A stretch of 64,000 nt of DNA from an uncultured Pelagibacteraceae bacterium (lineage in GTDB: Bacteria > Pseudomonadota > Alphaproteobacteria > Pelagibacterales > Pelagibacteraceae): positions 45,001 through 109,000 of the forward strand of contig CACMMN010000002.1 in NCBI GenBank assembly GCA_902614905.1. Direction: 5' to 3'. The position numbers and the translations under genes are program-made. The notes under the pieces were generated by a model. The model saw only the letters and a program-made list of their open reading frames with translations, did no database searches and was not told the origin of the DNA. This document shows positions 11,137 through 20,602 of the stretch, in pieces. Position 1 is the first letter of the stretch; each line of letters starts with the position of its first letter.

Positions 11137-13686
11137 ATGCTTAATCCTTTAAGTTTTATAAGTAAAATTTTTAAAAGCGACAACCAGAATGAATTGGATA
11201 AAATCCAGCATCTTCTAAAGAGAATAAATGACCTCGAAAAAGAAATTTCAAAATTGGATGACAAAGATTTTCCCGAAAAAACCAAAAATCTTAAATCAAA
11301 ATTAATTAATGGATCTATTAATAATGAAATACTTTGTGAGGCATTTGCATTAGTTAGAGAGGCCTCTAAAAGACAAAGAGGTGAAAGACATTTTGATGTT
11401 CAAATCTTAGGTGGCATAGTTTTACATCAGGGAAAAATTGCAGAGATGAAAACTGGTGAGGGCAAAACGATTACTATTGCCTTGGCTGCTTACCTTAATT
11501 CGCTAATTGGTAAAGGGGTTCATATTGTTACTGTTAATGATTATCTGGCCAAAAGGGATTGTGAAAATATGTCAAAAATTTATAATTTTTTAGGTGTGAG
11601 TTGTGGTTTTATTAACAATAATCAAAATGATGAAGAAAGGTTAAAAAATTATAAATGCGATATTACTTATGCTACTAATAGCGAACTTGGTTTTGATTAT
11701 TTGAAAGATAATATGAAACTTTCCTTAAATCAAATAGTTCAAAAAAATCGATCTTATGCGATAGTTGATGAAATAGACTCTTGCTTAATTGATGAAGCGA
11801 GAACACCTTTGATTATTTCTGGTCAAGCAGAAGATATGAGTAATCAGTACAGGTCTATAAATAATTTTATTAAAAAATTAAGTTCATCTGACTTCGAGAT
11901 AGATGAGAAAGATAGAACAATCATACTAACTAACAGTGGCATAGATAATGTAGAAAATATTTTAGCTAAAACTGGTATTCTCAAAAATAATAATTTTTAC
12001 GATCCCGGTAATCTTCATATAGTTCACCATGTAAATCAAGCGTTGAAGGCAAACTTTTTGTTCAAAAAAGATAAGGATTACGTTGTTGTAAATAAGAAAA
12101 TTAAAATCATAGATGAAATCTCTGGCAGAATACTTGAAGGAAGAAGATATGCTGACGGATTGCACCAAGCAATTGAAGCGAAAGAAAATGTTAATATTGA
12201 AATAGAAAATCAAACTCTTGCATCAATTACTTATCAAAATTATTTTAAGTTATATGATAAAATAGCTGGCTGTACTGGAACAGCATTTACTGAAAGCCAA
12301 GAGTTTTTCGAAATCTATAACTTAAATGTAGTCTCGATACCAACAAATAAGAAAATGATTAGGAAAGACTATAATGACAAAATTTTTAGGACAGAGAAGG
12401 AAAAAAAAATAGCTATTATCGAGCTGATATCAGAGTGTAATAAAAAAGGGCAGCCAGTTTTAGTTTTTACATCAAGTGTAGATAAATCCGAAATATACTC
12501 CGATCTATTAAAAAAGAAAAAAATTGAACATACTGTTTTAAATGCAAAAAACCATGAGAAAGAGGCTGAAATAATTGCAAATGCGGGAAAATTAAACTCA
12601 GTAATAATAACAACGAGTATTTCTGGCAGAGGTGTTGATATCCAGCTTGGTGGAAAAAAAATTAATGCTGATAAAACTGAAAATAATGAATTAATTAAGG
12701 AAAAAGAAAAAGTAAAATCTTTAGGTGGTTTATATGTGATAGGAACAGAAAGAATGGAGTCTCGTAGAGTTGATAACCAAGCAAGAGGTAGATCTGGAAG
12801 ACAAGGAGATGAGGGAAATTCGATATTTTTTGTAAGTTTGGAGGATGATTTAATGCGAATTTTTGGATCAGAATCTATGAACAATATGCTGGAAAAACTT
12901 GGACTTAAAGATGGTGAAAGCATTGATCACCCATGGATTAATAAAGCTTTAGAAAGAGCTCAGCAGAAAGTTGAGGCTAGAAATTTTGATATTCGAAAAT
13001 CACTTTTAAAATTTGATAATGTTCTTAATGATCAAAGACAAGTAATTTTTGGTCAGAGAAAAGAGGTTTTGAGCGCAGATGAAATAACACACTTTATTGA
13101 TAAACTGTTGGATGATGAAATTAATCAAGTTTTAAATGAGAAAATTAAGTCTATTGATTTAGATAAGAATAAAGTTTTAAAGGGCAAATTTGAAGTCTTG
13201 CTTCAAAATAAAGATGATCAATATTTGAATAAAATTCTTTCATCTAACCAAGGTATTATAGCAGAAAAGATAAAAGAAAAATTTTTTGAAAAAAGAAGTC
13301 AAAGAGTGTCTAAAATATCAAAAATCGGTAATCAAGATCTTGAAAGAAAAATATTTTTACAAATAATCGACTTAAATTGGAAAAATCATATTCAGTATCT
13401 TGAGCAGCTTAGACAAGTAATTGGTTTGAGATCTTATGGGCAAAGAGATCCCTTAATCGAATATAAGAAAGAGTCATTTCAGCTATTTGAAAAATTATTG
13501 GAAAAACTAAGACAAGATACACTATCAATTTTATTAAATATAAGAATTGAAAATAATTCAAATTTAACTACGAAAAGAATAAATCCTGAGAATAAATCAA
13601 AGAAAAAGATTGGTAGAAATGAACTTTGTTATTGTGGATCAAATAAAAAGTTTAAACATTGTTGTGGATCTTTATCAAAAATTTAA
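11137..13686 (+). CDS. secA: Protein translocase subunit SecA
   Basis: An 849-residue motor ATPase of the Sec export pathway, acting at SecYEG on the inner membrane. Walker A is in MKTGEGKTI, the DEAD-like box is IVDEIDSCLIDEART, and the second nucleotide-binding half has GTERMESRRVDNQARGRSGRQGD. The C-terminal SEC-C zinc motif CYCGSNKKFKHCCG, used for SecB and ribosome contacts, is intact. The gene stands alone, divergent from argJ; its end overlaps convergent accA by 4 bp. Confidence 0.97.
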   Translation: MLNPLSFISKIFKSDNQNELDKIQHLLKRINDLEKEISKLDDKDFPEKTKNLKSKLINGSINNEILCEAFALVREASKRQRGERHFDVQILGGIVLHQGKIAEMKTGEGKTITIALAAYLNSLIGKGVHIVTVNDYLAKRDCENMSKIYNFLGVSCGFINNNQNDEERLKNYKCDITYATNSELGFDYLKDNMKLSLNQIVQKNRSYAIVDEIDSCLIDEARTPLIISGQAEDMSNQYRSINNFIKKLSSSDFEIDEKDRTIILTNSGIDNVENILAKTGILKNNNFYDPGNLHIVHHVNQALKANFLFKKDKDYVVVNKKIKIIDEISGRILEGRRYADGLHQAIEAKENVNIEIENQTLASITYQNYFKLYDKIAGCTGTAFTESQEFFEIYNLNVVSIPTNKKMIRKDYNDKIFRTEKEKKIAIIELISECNKKGQPVLVFTSSVDKSEIYSDLLKKKKIEHTVLNAKNHEKEAEIIANAGKLNSVIITTSISGRGVDIQLGGKKINADKTENNELIKEKEKVKSLGGLYVIGTERMESRRVDNQARGRSGRQGDEGNSIFFVSLEDDLMRIFGSESMNNMLEKLGLKDGESIDHPWINKALERAQQKVEARNFDIRKSLLKFDNVLNDQRQVIFGQRKEVLSADEITHFIDKLLDDEINQVLNEKIKSIDLDKNKVLKGKFEVLLQNKDDQYLNKILSSNQGIIAEKIKEKFFEKRSQRVSKISKIGNQDLERKIFLQIIDLNWKNHIQYLEQLRQVIGLRSYGQRDPLIEYKKESFQLFEKLLEKLRQDTLSILLNIRIENNSNLTTKRINPENKSKKKIGRNELCYCGSNKKFKHCCGSLSKI

Positions 13687-14786
13687 ATCAAGTAATATAA
13701 AGATAAAAAAATTACAAATATTAATATAATAATATAATATTTTTTTTTATTTAATTTATTACGAAAATCAAAAAATTTGCTGACACTATCATTAAATAAT
13801 TCGTTAGATGATAAAGTTGGATTAGAAAGACCTTTATCTCTTCCAATATTTAAATACTTTTTTTTTCTTTGTTCAATAACATCCTGTCTTGACATAACAG
13901 TTAACTCCCCTAAATTTCTACTAATTGATTTTCTCAAATCTTTCAACATTTTGTCTCTGTCTCTATGCGCTCCACCGCTTGGCTCTAAAATTATTTCATC
14001 AATTATTTTAAGTTCTAATAAATCATTAGAAGTGAGTTTCATTGCAGTGGCCGCCTCTAAAGTTTTTTTTGGATCTCTCCACAAAATAGATGCGCACCCT
14101 TCCGGGGAAATTACAGAATATATTGCATTTTCAAACATTAATATTTTATTAGATGAAGCTAAAGCAATTGCTCCTCCGGATCCACCTTCTCCAATGATAA
14201 CTGAAATTGTCGGTACACTAAGAGACAAAGAACATTCAATTGATTTAGCAATGGCTTCGGCCTGACCTCTCTCCTCCGCTCCAACACCTGGGTAAGCACC
14301 TGGTGTATCAATGAATATTATTACAGGTAATCCGAATTTATCCGCAATTTTCATCAATCTAATAGATTTACGGTATCCTTCTGGTTTCATCATTCCAAAA
14401 TTTCTCTCTATCCTTGACTCCAGGTCGTCTCCTTTTTCTTGTCCAATAACCATTACTGATTGTCCTTCAAAGTTAGCAAGTCCGGCTAGAGAAGATTTAT
14501 CCTCTCCAAATAATCTATCTCCTGAAAGAGGAAAAAAATTATCAAAAAGATTATCAATGAAAAATTTAGATTTTGGTCTATTCTCATGCCGCGCTACTAA
14601 AGTGGTCTGCCAAGGGTTAAGGTTTGAATAAATTTCTTTTAATTTTTTATCAAGTTCAGATTGTAACTTATCGATTTTGTCTGTATCTACGGTAGATATG
14701 CCCTCATTGTTATAAGGATCTTTTAATCGATCTATTTCTAATTCAATATTTTTAATTTCATTTTCGAAATTTAAATAGTTTTTCAT
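13683..14786 (-). CDS. accA: Acetyl-CoA carboxylase carboxyltransferase subunit alpha, with C-terminal membrane segment
   Basis: A 367-residue AccA. With AccD (encoded at 36.4 kb) it forms the carboxyltransferase that makes malonyl-CoA for fatty acid synthesis. The crotonase-fold core has GDRLFGEDKS, DTPGAYPGVGAEERGQAEAI and GEGGSGGAIAL. Family members end near residue 320. This one continues with a polar linker and a hydrophobic stretch (about residues 350-367: YYIIILIFVIFLSLYYLI), which looks like a tail anchor. That extension is unusual for a cytosolic enzyme. Confidence 0.94.
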   Translation of the reverse strand: MKNYLNFENEIKNIELEIDRLKDPYNNEGISTVDTDKIDKLQSELDKKLKEIYSNLNPWQTTLVARHENRPKSKFFIDNLFDNFFPLSGDRLFGEDKSSLAGLANFEGQSVMVIGQEKGDDLESRIERNFGMMKPEGYRKSIRLMKIADKFGLPVIIFIDTPGAYPGVGAEERGQAEAIAKSIECSLSLSVPTISVIIGEGGSGGAIALASSNKILMFENAIYSVISPEGCASILWRDPKKTLEAATAMKLTSNDLLELKIIDEIILEPSGGAHRDRDKMLKDLRKSISRNLGELTVMSRQDVIEQRKKKYLNIGRDKGLSNPTLSSNELFNDSVSKFFDFRNKLNKKKYYIIILIFVIFLSLYYLI

Positions 14787-14891
14787 ATGTAATAATATTC
14801 ATTATAATTTAAAAAAGGCAACATAATGATTGCGGTATTATTAATAGAAATAATCCTTGTAAATATGGAATTAAATAAAATATGATAAGTT

Positions 14892-17042
14892 ATGAATAAA
14901 ATCAAAAATCAATACCTTTTAGTAGGAAAATTGTTTGTAAGTAAAATTTTATATAACTTTGTTAACAAAGAGCTTTTAAAAAAAACAAAAATTAAGTCTA
15001 AAAAATTTTGGTCGGGGTTAGAAAAATCTTTATATTTTTTAAGAGATAAAAATGAAAAATTGATTGAAACTAGAAAAGAACTACAAAATCATATAGATGA
15101 ATGGCACTTAAAAAATAAAAAATTTAATATTAAAAAATACAAAAAGTTTCTTTTAGAAATAGGATACTTAAAAAAACAAACTTCTAATTTTAAAATTCAA
15201 ACAAACAACGTCGACAACGAAATAGCAAAAATACCTGGGCCTCAATTAGTTGTACCAATATCTAATGCCAGATATGCTCTGAATGCGGCAAATGCAAGAT
15301 GGGGAAGTCTTTATGATGCTCTTTACGGAACAGATGCTATTGGTTCAGAAAAATTAGACAATAGATATAATCCTGTGAGAGGCGGCAAAGTAATTAGATA
15401 CTGTAGAGATTTTCTTGATGAAATATTCCCTCTAAAAAACGGTTCCTGGAAAAAAATTAACTCCTTAAAAATAATAGATCATAAACTTTCTTTAAAAATT
15501 GATAAAAAAAATATAAAACTTAAAGAGCCTAAGCAATACAAAGGTTACAGATCGGTTGATAAAAAATTAAAAGGTGTTCTTCTAGTAAATAACAACCTAC
15601 ACGTTGAGCTAATTATAAATCCTTATGCCTTTAGTGCAAACAATGACCCTATAGGTCTTAGTGATTTAGTGATAGAATCTGCAGTTTCAACAATTATAGA
15701 TCATGAGGATAGTGTTGCAGCAGTTGATGCTGAAGATAAAGTTTTGGGATACCGAAATTGGTTGGGACTAATGAAAGGAGATCTAAAAGTAAAATTTGAA
15801 AAATTAGGAAAAAAATATGAGAGATTTTTGAATTCTGACAGAAATTATATTTCTTCTAAAGGAAAAGGAATTAAATTACATGGACGAGCTTTACTGTTAA
15901 ATAGAAATGTTGGACATCTAATGAAAACTCCAGCAGTTCTGTTTTCAGATAAATCCCAAATCCCAGAAGGTATCTTAGATGCTTTTATAACATCAGCAGC
16001 TTGTCTTCATGATCTAGAATTAAAAAAAAATTCAAGAACAGGTTCTATTTACATAGTTAAACCAAAAATGCATGGACCAGATGAGGTTGCATTTGCTGAT
16101 GAGATATTTTCAAAAGTTGAGGAGGTTTTAAAAATAAAGAGTAATACTATTAAAATTGGAATAATGGACGAGGAAAGGAGAACCAGCTCAAACCTCAAAC
16201 ATTGTATAAAAAAAGTAAAAAAAAGAGTTGTTTTTATAAACACAGGATTTCTAGATAGAACAGGGGATGAAATGCATACATCAATGGAAGCAGGACCAAT
16301 GATGAAAAAAGGTGATATGAAAAATTCTAATTGGATAAAAGCTTATGAAAATAATAATGTGAAAATTGGATTAGAGTGTGGATTTTCGGGAAAAGCTCAA
16401 ATTGGAAAAGGAATGTGGGCTGCTCCAGACAAAATGCAGGATATGTTGAGCCAGAAAATTGAACATCCCAAATCCGGGGCTAATTGTGCATGGACACCGT
16501 CACCTACTGCTGCAACGTTACACGCTATGCATTATCACAAAATAAATGTTTTTGATGTTCATAAAAAAATTGAAAAAAAACTTAAGTTTAATTTAGATGG
16601 ACTTTTATCGATACCAATAATTTCAAAACCACTTTGGAGTATAGATGAAATTAGAAATGAGTTAGAGAATAACTGTCAAGGAATACTGGGTTATGTTGTA
16701 AGATGGATTAATAGTGGCATAGGTTGTTCAAAGGTTCCGGACATTAACAATATAGGTTTAATGGAGGACAGAGCAACTTTGAGAATTTCATCACAGCACA
16801 TTGCCAATTGGTTACATCACAATATATGTACCACATTCCAAGTTTTAGAAACTCTAAAAAAAATGGCAAAAATAGTAGACGATCAAAATAAAAACGATCA
16901 AAACTATGAAAAAATGTCTCCGAATTTTGATAACTCTATTGCTTTTAAAACAGCATGTGATTTAATTTTCAAAGGAAAAGATCAACCATCTGGATATACA
17001 GAACCATTATTGCATGCAAACAGATATTTAAAAAAGAATTAA
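14892..17042 (+). CDS. glcB: Malate synthase G
   Basis: A 716-residue single-chain malate synthase. It condenses glyoxylate with acetyl-CoA to malate in the glyoxylate shunt and glycolate use. Conserved pieces include the IPGPQLVVPISNARYALNAANARWGSLYDALYGTD region (about residue 112 on), MNTGFLDRTGDE-like sequence, and SGFSGKAQIGKGMW. The length is normal for the G isoform. In Pelagibacter ubique this gene is described as controlled by a glycine riboswitch. The 105-bp upstream gap here is too short for, and lacks, the aptamer core. The end overlaps convergent recR by 4 bp. Confidence 0.95.
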   Translation: MNKIKNQYLLVGKLFVSKILYNFVNKELLKKTKIKSKKFWSGLEKSLYFLRDKNEKLIETRKELQNHIDEWHLKNKKFNIKKYKKFLLEIGYLKKQTSNFKIQTNNVDNEIAKIPGPQLVVPISNARYALNAANARWGSLYDALYGTDAIGSEKLDNRYNPVRGGKVIRYCRDFLDEIFPLKNGSWKKINSLKIIDHKLSLKIDKKNIKLKEPKQYKGYRSVDKKLKGVLLVNNNLHVELIINPYAFSANNDPIGLSDLVIESAVSTIIDHEDSVAAVDAEDKVLGYRNWLGLMKGDLKVKFEKLGKKYERFLNSDRNYISSKGKGIKLHGRALLLNRNVGHLMKTPAVLFSDKSQIPEGILDAFITSAACLHDLELKKNSRTGSIYIVKPKMHGPDEVAFADEIFSKVEEVLKIKSNTIKIGIMDEERRTSSNLKHCIKKVKKRVVFINTGFLDRTGDEMHTSMEAGPMMKKGDMKNSNWIKAYENNNVKIGLECGFSGKAQIGKGMWAAPDKMQDMLSQKIEHPKSGANCAWTPSPTAATLHAMHYHKINVFDVHKKIEKKLKFNLDGLLSIPIISKPLWSIDEIRNELENNCQGILGYVVRWINSGIGCSKVPDINNIGLMEDRATLRISSQHIANWLHHNICTTFQVLETLKKMAKIVDDQNKNDQNYEKMSPNFDNSIAFKTACDLIFKGKDQPSGYTEPLLHANRYLKKN

Positions 17043-17635
17043 ATTTGCGTCCTATTTTTAAAAGCTGAAAATAATGTGCCATCGTCGAGACTTTCAATCT
17101 CTCCGCCTACTGGAAGTCCCTGAGCTAATTTAGAAATTTTTACTTTCGTATTTTTAAGAGTGTCCTCAATATAGTAAGCAGTGGTTTGCCCCTCAACAGT
17201 TGCACTTGTTGCTACGATAACCTCCTCTATTTTTTGTTTTTTTACCCTTTCTATTAGTGACTCTATTAATAATCTTTGACTTTTTTCTACTTTTCCTGAA
17301 ATAGTTCCACCAAGAATATGAAAATAACCATTAAAAATATTAGTACTTTCAATGCTCCATTGGTCAGCAATATTCTCAACAACGCAGATTTTAGATAATT
17401 TTTCTTTTGAATTTTCGCAATTGTTACACTCATTTTTTAATGATCTTAATGCACCACAATAATCACATCTTGATATGTTTTTATATACGTTAACTAATGC
17501 ATTTATTGTAGGTTTCATTATCTCATCTTTATTATTAATTAGTTTTAATATAATTCTTTTTGCAGACTTAGGTCCCAATCCAGGAAATTTAGATACTGCT
17601 TTTATTAGTTCATCAATTTCTTTAATTTCTGTCAT
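17039..17635 (-). CDS. recR: Recombination protein RecR
   Basis: A 198-residue RecR. With RecF and RecO it loads RecA at single-strand gaps. The N-terminal helix-hairpin-helix (FPGLGPKSAKRI), a four-Cys zinc finger (CDYCGALRSLKNECNNC), a Toprim domain and the C-terminal Walker B-like LAQGLPVGGEIE are all present. It is the last gene of the leftward dnaX-ybaB-recR series, a classic bacterial grouping, with a 3-bp gap to ybaB. Confidence 0.96.
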   Translation of the reverse strand: MTEIKEIDELIKAVSKFPGLGPKSAKRIILKLINNKDEIMKPTINALVNVYKNISRCDYCGALRSLKNECNNCENSKEKLSKICVVENIADQWSIESTNIFNGYFHILGGTISGKVEKSQRLLIESLIERVKKQKIEEVIVATSATVEGQTTAYYIEDTLKNTKVKISKLAQGLPVGGEIESLDDGTLFSAFKNRTQI

Positions 17636-17638
17636 TTT

Positions 17639-17956
17639 TTATAATGGCCATTTAAACCCTGGTAAACCAAAACCGCCTGTGACCTTAGAAAGTTCGTCTG
17701 AGGTTTTTGATTTTAAATTATTTTTTGCATTGTTATGAGCTGCAATTATTAAATCTTCCAAAATGGATTTATCTTCCCTAAATAAATCATCTGAAATAAA
17801 TAAACTAATAATTTCGCCATCACCATTTAGAGTTACCTTAACGTTTCCCCCACCAGAAGAACCGTCAACTTTGATACTCTTTATTTTTTCTTGGCTCTCT
17901 TTAACTTTGGATTCTATTTCTTTGGCTTTTTCTAAAATTTTGCTAAAGTCAGTCAT
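17639..17956 (-). CDS. ybaB: YbaB/EbfC family nucleoid-associated protein
   Basis: A 105-residue small dimeric DNA-binding protein with the family core VKVTLNGDGEI and the C-terminal GGFGLPGFKWPL. The ATG at 17956 (MTDFSKILEKAKEIESK) is preferred because family members start just before this amphipathic helix. A longer form from 17983 is open but would overlap dnaX by 35 bp rather than 8. It lies between dnaX and recR, as in many bacteria. Confidence 0.9.
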   Translation of the reverse strand: MTDFSKILEKAKEIESKVKESQEKIKSIKVDGSSGGGNVKVTLNGDGEIISLFISDDLFREDKSILEDLIIAAHNNAKNNLKSKTSDELSKVTGGFGLPGFKWPL

Positions 17957-19628
17957 TATCTTGCTCATCTGAATTTTTAACATTTATAACCTCAATATCT
18001 GGAAATAAATTAATTGCTTTTTTGTAAGTTTCAGACTCTTTTAAATCCTGTAAAATTCGATTTTTATCTTGGGACTTAATCTCCCTCATTGTTTTGGATC
18101 CGGGCTTTTTAGATAGCAATATAATCCATCTTTCGCCTGTCCAATCTAATAATTTAGACGTCAAATTTTTAATAAAATTTTTGTCAAGGTTTTCATTGAA
18201 AGAAATTTCAATATTATTATTTTTAAAACTTATCAAATTTACATTATTCTCTAATTCATATTTTAATTCTATCTCCCTCTTGGAAATACATTCTGATATT
18301 AAGTCTGAAAAAGAATTTATTTTTGTTTTATTTTGTAGTTTTTGTTCATCAAAAGAAATTTTTTGCTGCTCTTGAGAAGAAAATTTTATTTGATTAATCG
18401 TTTTATTGCTTAACAAGTCATTGTTAGCTTCATTTTTGAAGTCCTTTTTTGTTGATACTGGTTTATTTGTTTCAGTTGATTCATTTAGGTTTTTATTAAA
18501 TATAATTTCATTCGAAGAATCTTTTTTAAGGTACATCAATCTTATTAAAAACATTTCTACAGCCAAATGTTGATTTGATAATAAATTTAATTCTCCCATA
18601 ATATCCAGAGAAAATTCCCAAAACAGTAGTAGTGTTTTAGTATCAATTTTTTGAGATAGTTGATCGATTTTTTTTAAGTCAGCGTCTGTAAAATCTAAAG
18701 ACGAATTTGACCCTTTGATATGTTTATAATTTTTTAGATAGTAAATTATTTCAAGAAAATTATCAATAAACAATTTGGGTTCAATACCTTGGTCATAAAT
18801 ATTTTTATATAACTCTAAAACTCTTTTCTCATTACCTTGTAGCAATTCAGAAAAAAGTTCTAAGAAATAACTTTTATCAAAATAACCAAATATTTTCTGA
18901 GCTGATTTTAGATCAAGTTTATTATTTTCGTCATTTTCACTTAAAAATATTCTATCTAGTAAAGATAATGAATCTCTTACAGATCCTTCTGATATTTTAA
19001 CAATAAGTTTTAATATATCCTCATCTAAGTTTTTTTTTTCTAATGATATTATATTTTTTAAGAAAATTAAGAGATCATCAAAACCAATTCTCATAAGATC
19101 AAACCTCTGACATCTTGAAAGCACAGTGATCGGTATTTTATTAACTTCAGTGGTAGCAAAAATAAATTTCAAATATTCCGGTGGTTCTTCAAGAGTCTTA
19201 AGTAAAGCATTAAATGCTTGCTTACTTAGCATGTGAACCTCATCAATTATAAATATTTTATACTTAGATGAAGTTGGTCCATATCTTGAAAATTCAATAA
19301 GATCTCTCACATCATCAACACCTGTTTTGCTTGCAGCATCCATTTCAAGCACATCTATATGTCGTGAGTTGGCGATTTGCTCACAATTAGCACATTGTTC
19401 ATTTGAGCAACCATTTTTTTCTGGTTTTAAGCAATTAAGTGACTTAGCTAGAATTCTAGCAATAGTAGTTTTGCCAACGCCTCTAATGCCTGTGAATAAG
19501 AAAGCATTAGGAGTTTTATTTAACAAAATTGATTTTTTTATTGCTTGAACAATTATGTTCTGTCCAACCAACTCGTCAAAAACTTGCGGTCTATATTTTA
19601 TTGCTAATACTGTTTTATTACTGCTCAT
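17949..19628 (-). CDS. dnaX: DNA polymerase III subunits gamma/tau
   Basis: A 559-residue clamp-loader subunit. The AAA+ domain has Walker A (GIRGVGKTTIARILAKSLNC), four zinc-binding cysteines in the CLKPEKNGC...C..C region, DEVHML (Walker B) and the SRC sensor motif (LSRCQRFDL). A Lys/Asn-rich linker and a short tau-like C-terminus follow. The start at 19628 (MSSNKTVLAIKYRP) is chosen because a longer frame would enter the SRP RNA gene. No obvious slippage heptamer for a separate gamma form was looked for exhaustively. Confidence 0.95.
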   Translation of the reverse strand: MSSNKTVLAIKYRPQVFDELVGQNIIVQAIKKSILLNKTPNAFLFTGIRGVGKTTIARILAKSLNCLKPEKNGCSNEQCANCEQIANSRHIDVLEMDAASKTGVDDVRDLIEFSRYGPTSSKYKIFIIDEVHMLSKQAFNALLKTLEEPPEYLKFIFATTEVNKIPITVLSRCQRFDLMRIGFDDLLIFLKNIISLEKKNLDEDILKLIVKISEGSVRDSLSLLDRIFLSENDENNKLDLKSAQKIFGYFDKSYFLELFSELLQGNEKRVLELYKNIYDQGIEPKLFIDNFLEIIYYLKNYKHIKGSNSSLDFTDADLKKIDQLSQKIDTKTLLLFWEFSLDIMGELNLLSNQHLAVEMFLIRLMYLKKDSSNEIIFNKNLNESTETNKPVSTKKDFKNEANNDLLSNKTINQIKFSSQEQQKISFDEQKLQNKTKINSFSDLISECISKREIELKYELENNVNLISFKNNNIEISFNENLDKNFIKNLTSKLLDWTGERWIILLSKKPGSKTMREIKSQDKNRILQDLKESETYKKAINLFPDIEVINVKNSDEQDND

Positions 19629-19634
19629 TTTTAA

Positions 19635-19720
19635 GGGACCAACCAACCTGGAAAATACTCATTACCCTTGCTCTTTTTCAAGCCTGGGGGAGTTTATGGT
19701 AATACCACCTGATTGGCCCC
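19635..19720 (-). ncRNA. ffs: Signal recognition particle RNA (small bacterial 4.5S type)
   Basis: On the minus strand an 86-nt RNA starts GGGGCCAATC and ends TTGGTTGGTCCC, which pair as the terminal helix. The apical part has the SRP signature: CAGG, then CUU-GAAA-AAG (a GNRA tetraloop), then AGCA, that is the symmetric CAGG/AGCA internal loop bound by Ffh. It lies just upstream of dnaX, as in many Alphaproteobacteria. The tetraloop is GAAA rather than the common GGAA. Ends are approximate. Confidence 0.88.
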
Positions 19721-19725
19721 AGTTT

Positions 19726-19755
19726 ATTATAACAGTTATATTTTCCAGTCTACAA
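19726..19755 (-). promoter_or_regulatory. Promoter of the SRP RNA (and probably dnaX)
   Basis: Read leftward, TTGTAG (19755-19750), an 18-bp spacer and a perfect TATAAT (19731-19726) end five bases before the first G of the SRP RNA. Because dnaX starts 7 bp after the RNA gene, read-through from this promoter probably supplies dnaX-ybaB-recR as well. Confidence 0.7.
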
Positions 19756-19768
19756 TAAAAGTTTTAAA

Positions 19769-20602
19769 TTATTTGATATTTCTGTACTCACTTGCTTCGT
19801 AAACACCAAGTATATCTAAATTGACGGTGTGAAAACCTAATTCTTCTAGAGATTTTTGAATTTTTGGATCTTCGATATGACCATACATATCACAAATAAA
19901 TAAATATTGTTCAAAACTATTTTGGTCTGAAAAACTCTCTAATTTGCTTAAATTAACATTGTTGGTTGCAAAACCTCCAAGGCATTTGTATAGAGCAGCT
20001 GGTTTATTTTTCACCTTAAATATACAACTTGTAATATAGTTTTTATTTTTAAACTCTGGATGTGATTTTTTTTTTCCCATTATTAAAAATCTCGTAACAT
20101 TACTATTATTGTCCTCAATATTTTCTTTTACAATCTTTAAATCATAAATTTTAGCAGCAAGCTCGGAAGCAATGGCAGCCTCACTTTTTATTTTTTTTTC
20201 GCTTATATACTTAGCACTTCCAGCCGTATCAGCTGCAATTATAGTTTCAAATTTGTAAGAGTTAATTAATTTTTGACATTGCGAAATAGCTTGAGAATGC
20301 GACCTTACTGACTTAACATTTTTAAGTTCATTGTCTTTTAAAATTATTAAATTGTGTTTTATTTCCTGAAAATGTTCTGCGTAAATTTGCAGTTTATACT
20401 TATTAATCAAATATTGAATATCTGCAACTCTTCCTGCTATAGAATTTTCTACTGGTATTATTGTCTTATGTTCCTCATTTTCGTTGCAATGCTTAAAACA
20501 ATCTTCAAATGTATTATAAGGTATGAACTCATATTCTGGGTAAATTTTCTTTGCAGCTAAATGAGAATAAGCACCGGGAGATCCTTGATAAACAATTTTC
20601 AT
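19769..20602 (-). CDS. pheA: Prephenate dehydratase
   Basis: A 277-residue monofunctional prephenate dehydratase of phenylalanine synthesis (prephenate to phenylpyruvate). The substrate domain starts IVYQGSPGAYSHLAA and has the conserved TRF motif (SNVTRFLIMG). A C-terminal ACT domain with KPAALYKCLGGFATNNVNLSKLES binds phenylalanine in the family, suggesting feedback inhibition. The start overlaps the end of kdsB by 4 bp, so both are probably on one leftward transcript. Confidence 0.94.
   Translation of the reverse strand: MKIVYQGSPGAYSHLAAKKIYPEYEFIPYNTFEDCFKHCNENEEHKTIIPVENSIAGRVADIQYLINKYKLQIYAEHFQEIKHNLIILKDNELKNVKSVRSHSQAISQCQKLINSYKFETIIAADTAGSAKYISEKKIKSEAAIASELAAKIYDLKIVKENIEDNNSNVTRFLIMGKKKSHPEFKNKNYITSCIFKVKNKPAALYKCLGGFATNNVNLSKLESFSDQNSFEQYLFICDMYGHIEDPKIQKSLEELGFHTVNLDILGVYEASEYRNIK

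Noticed and set aside
19629-19646. Longer start for dnaX at 19646
   Set aside because: It would run into the SRP RNA gene, and family members start at the later ATG.
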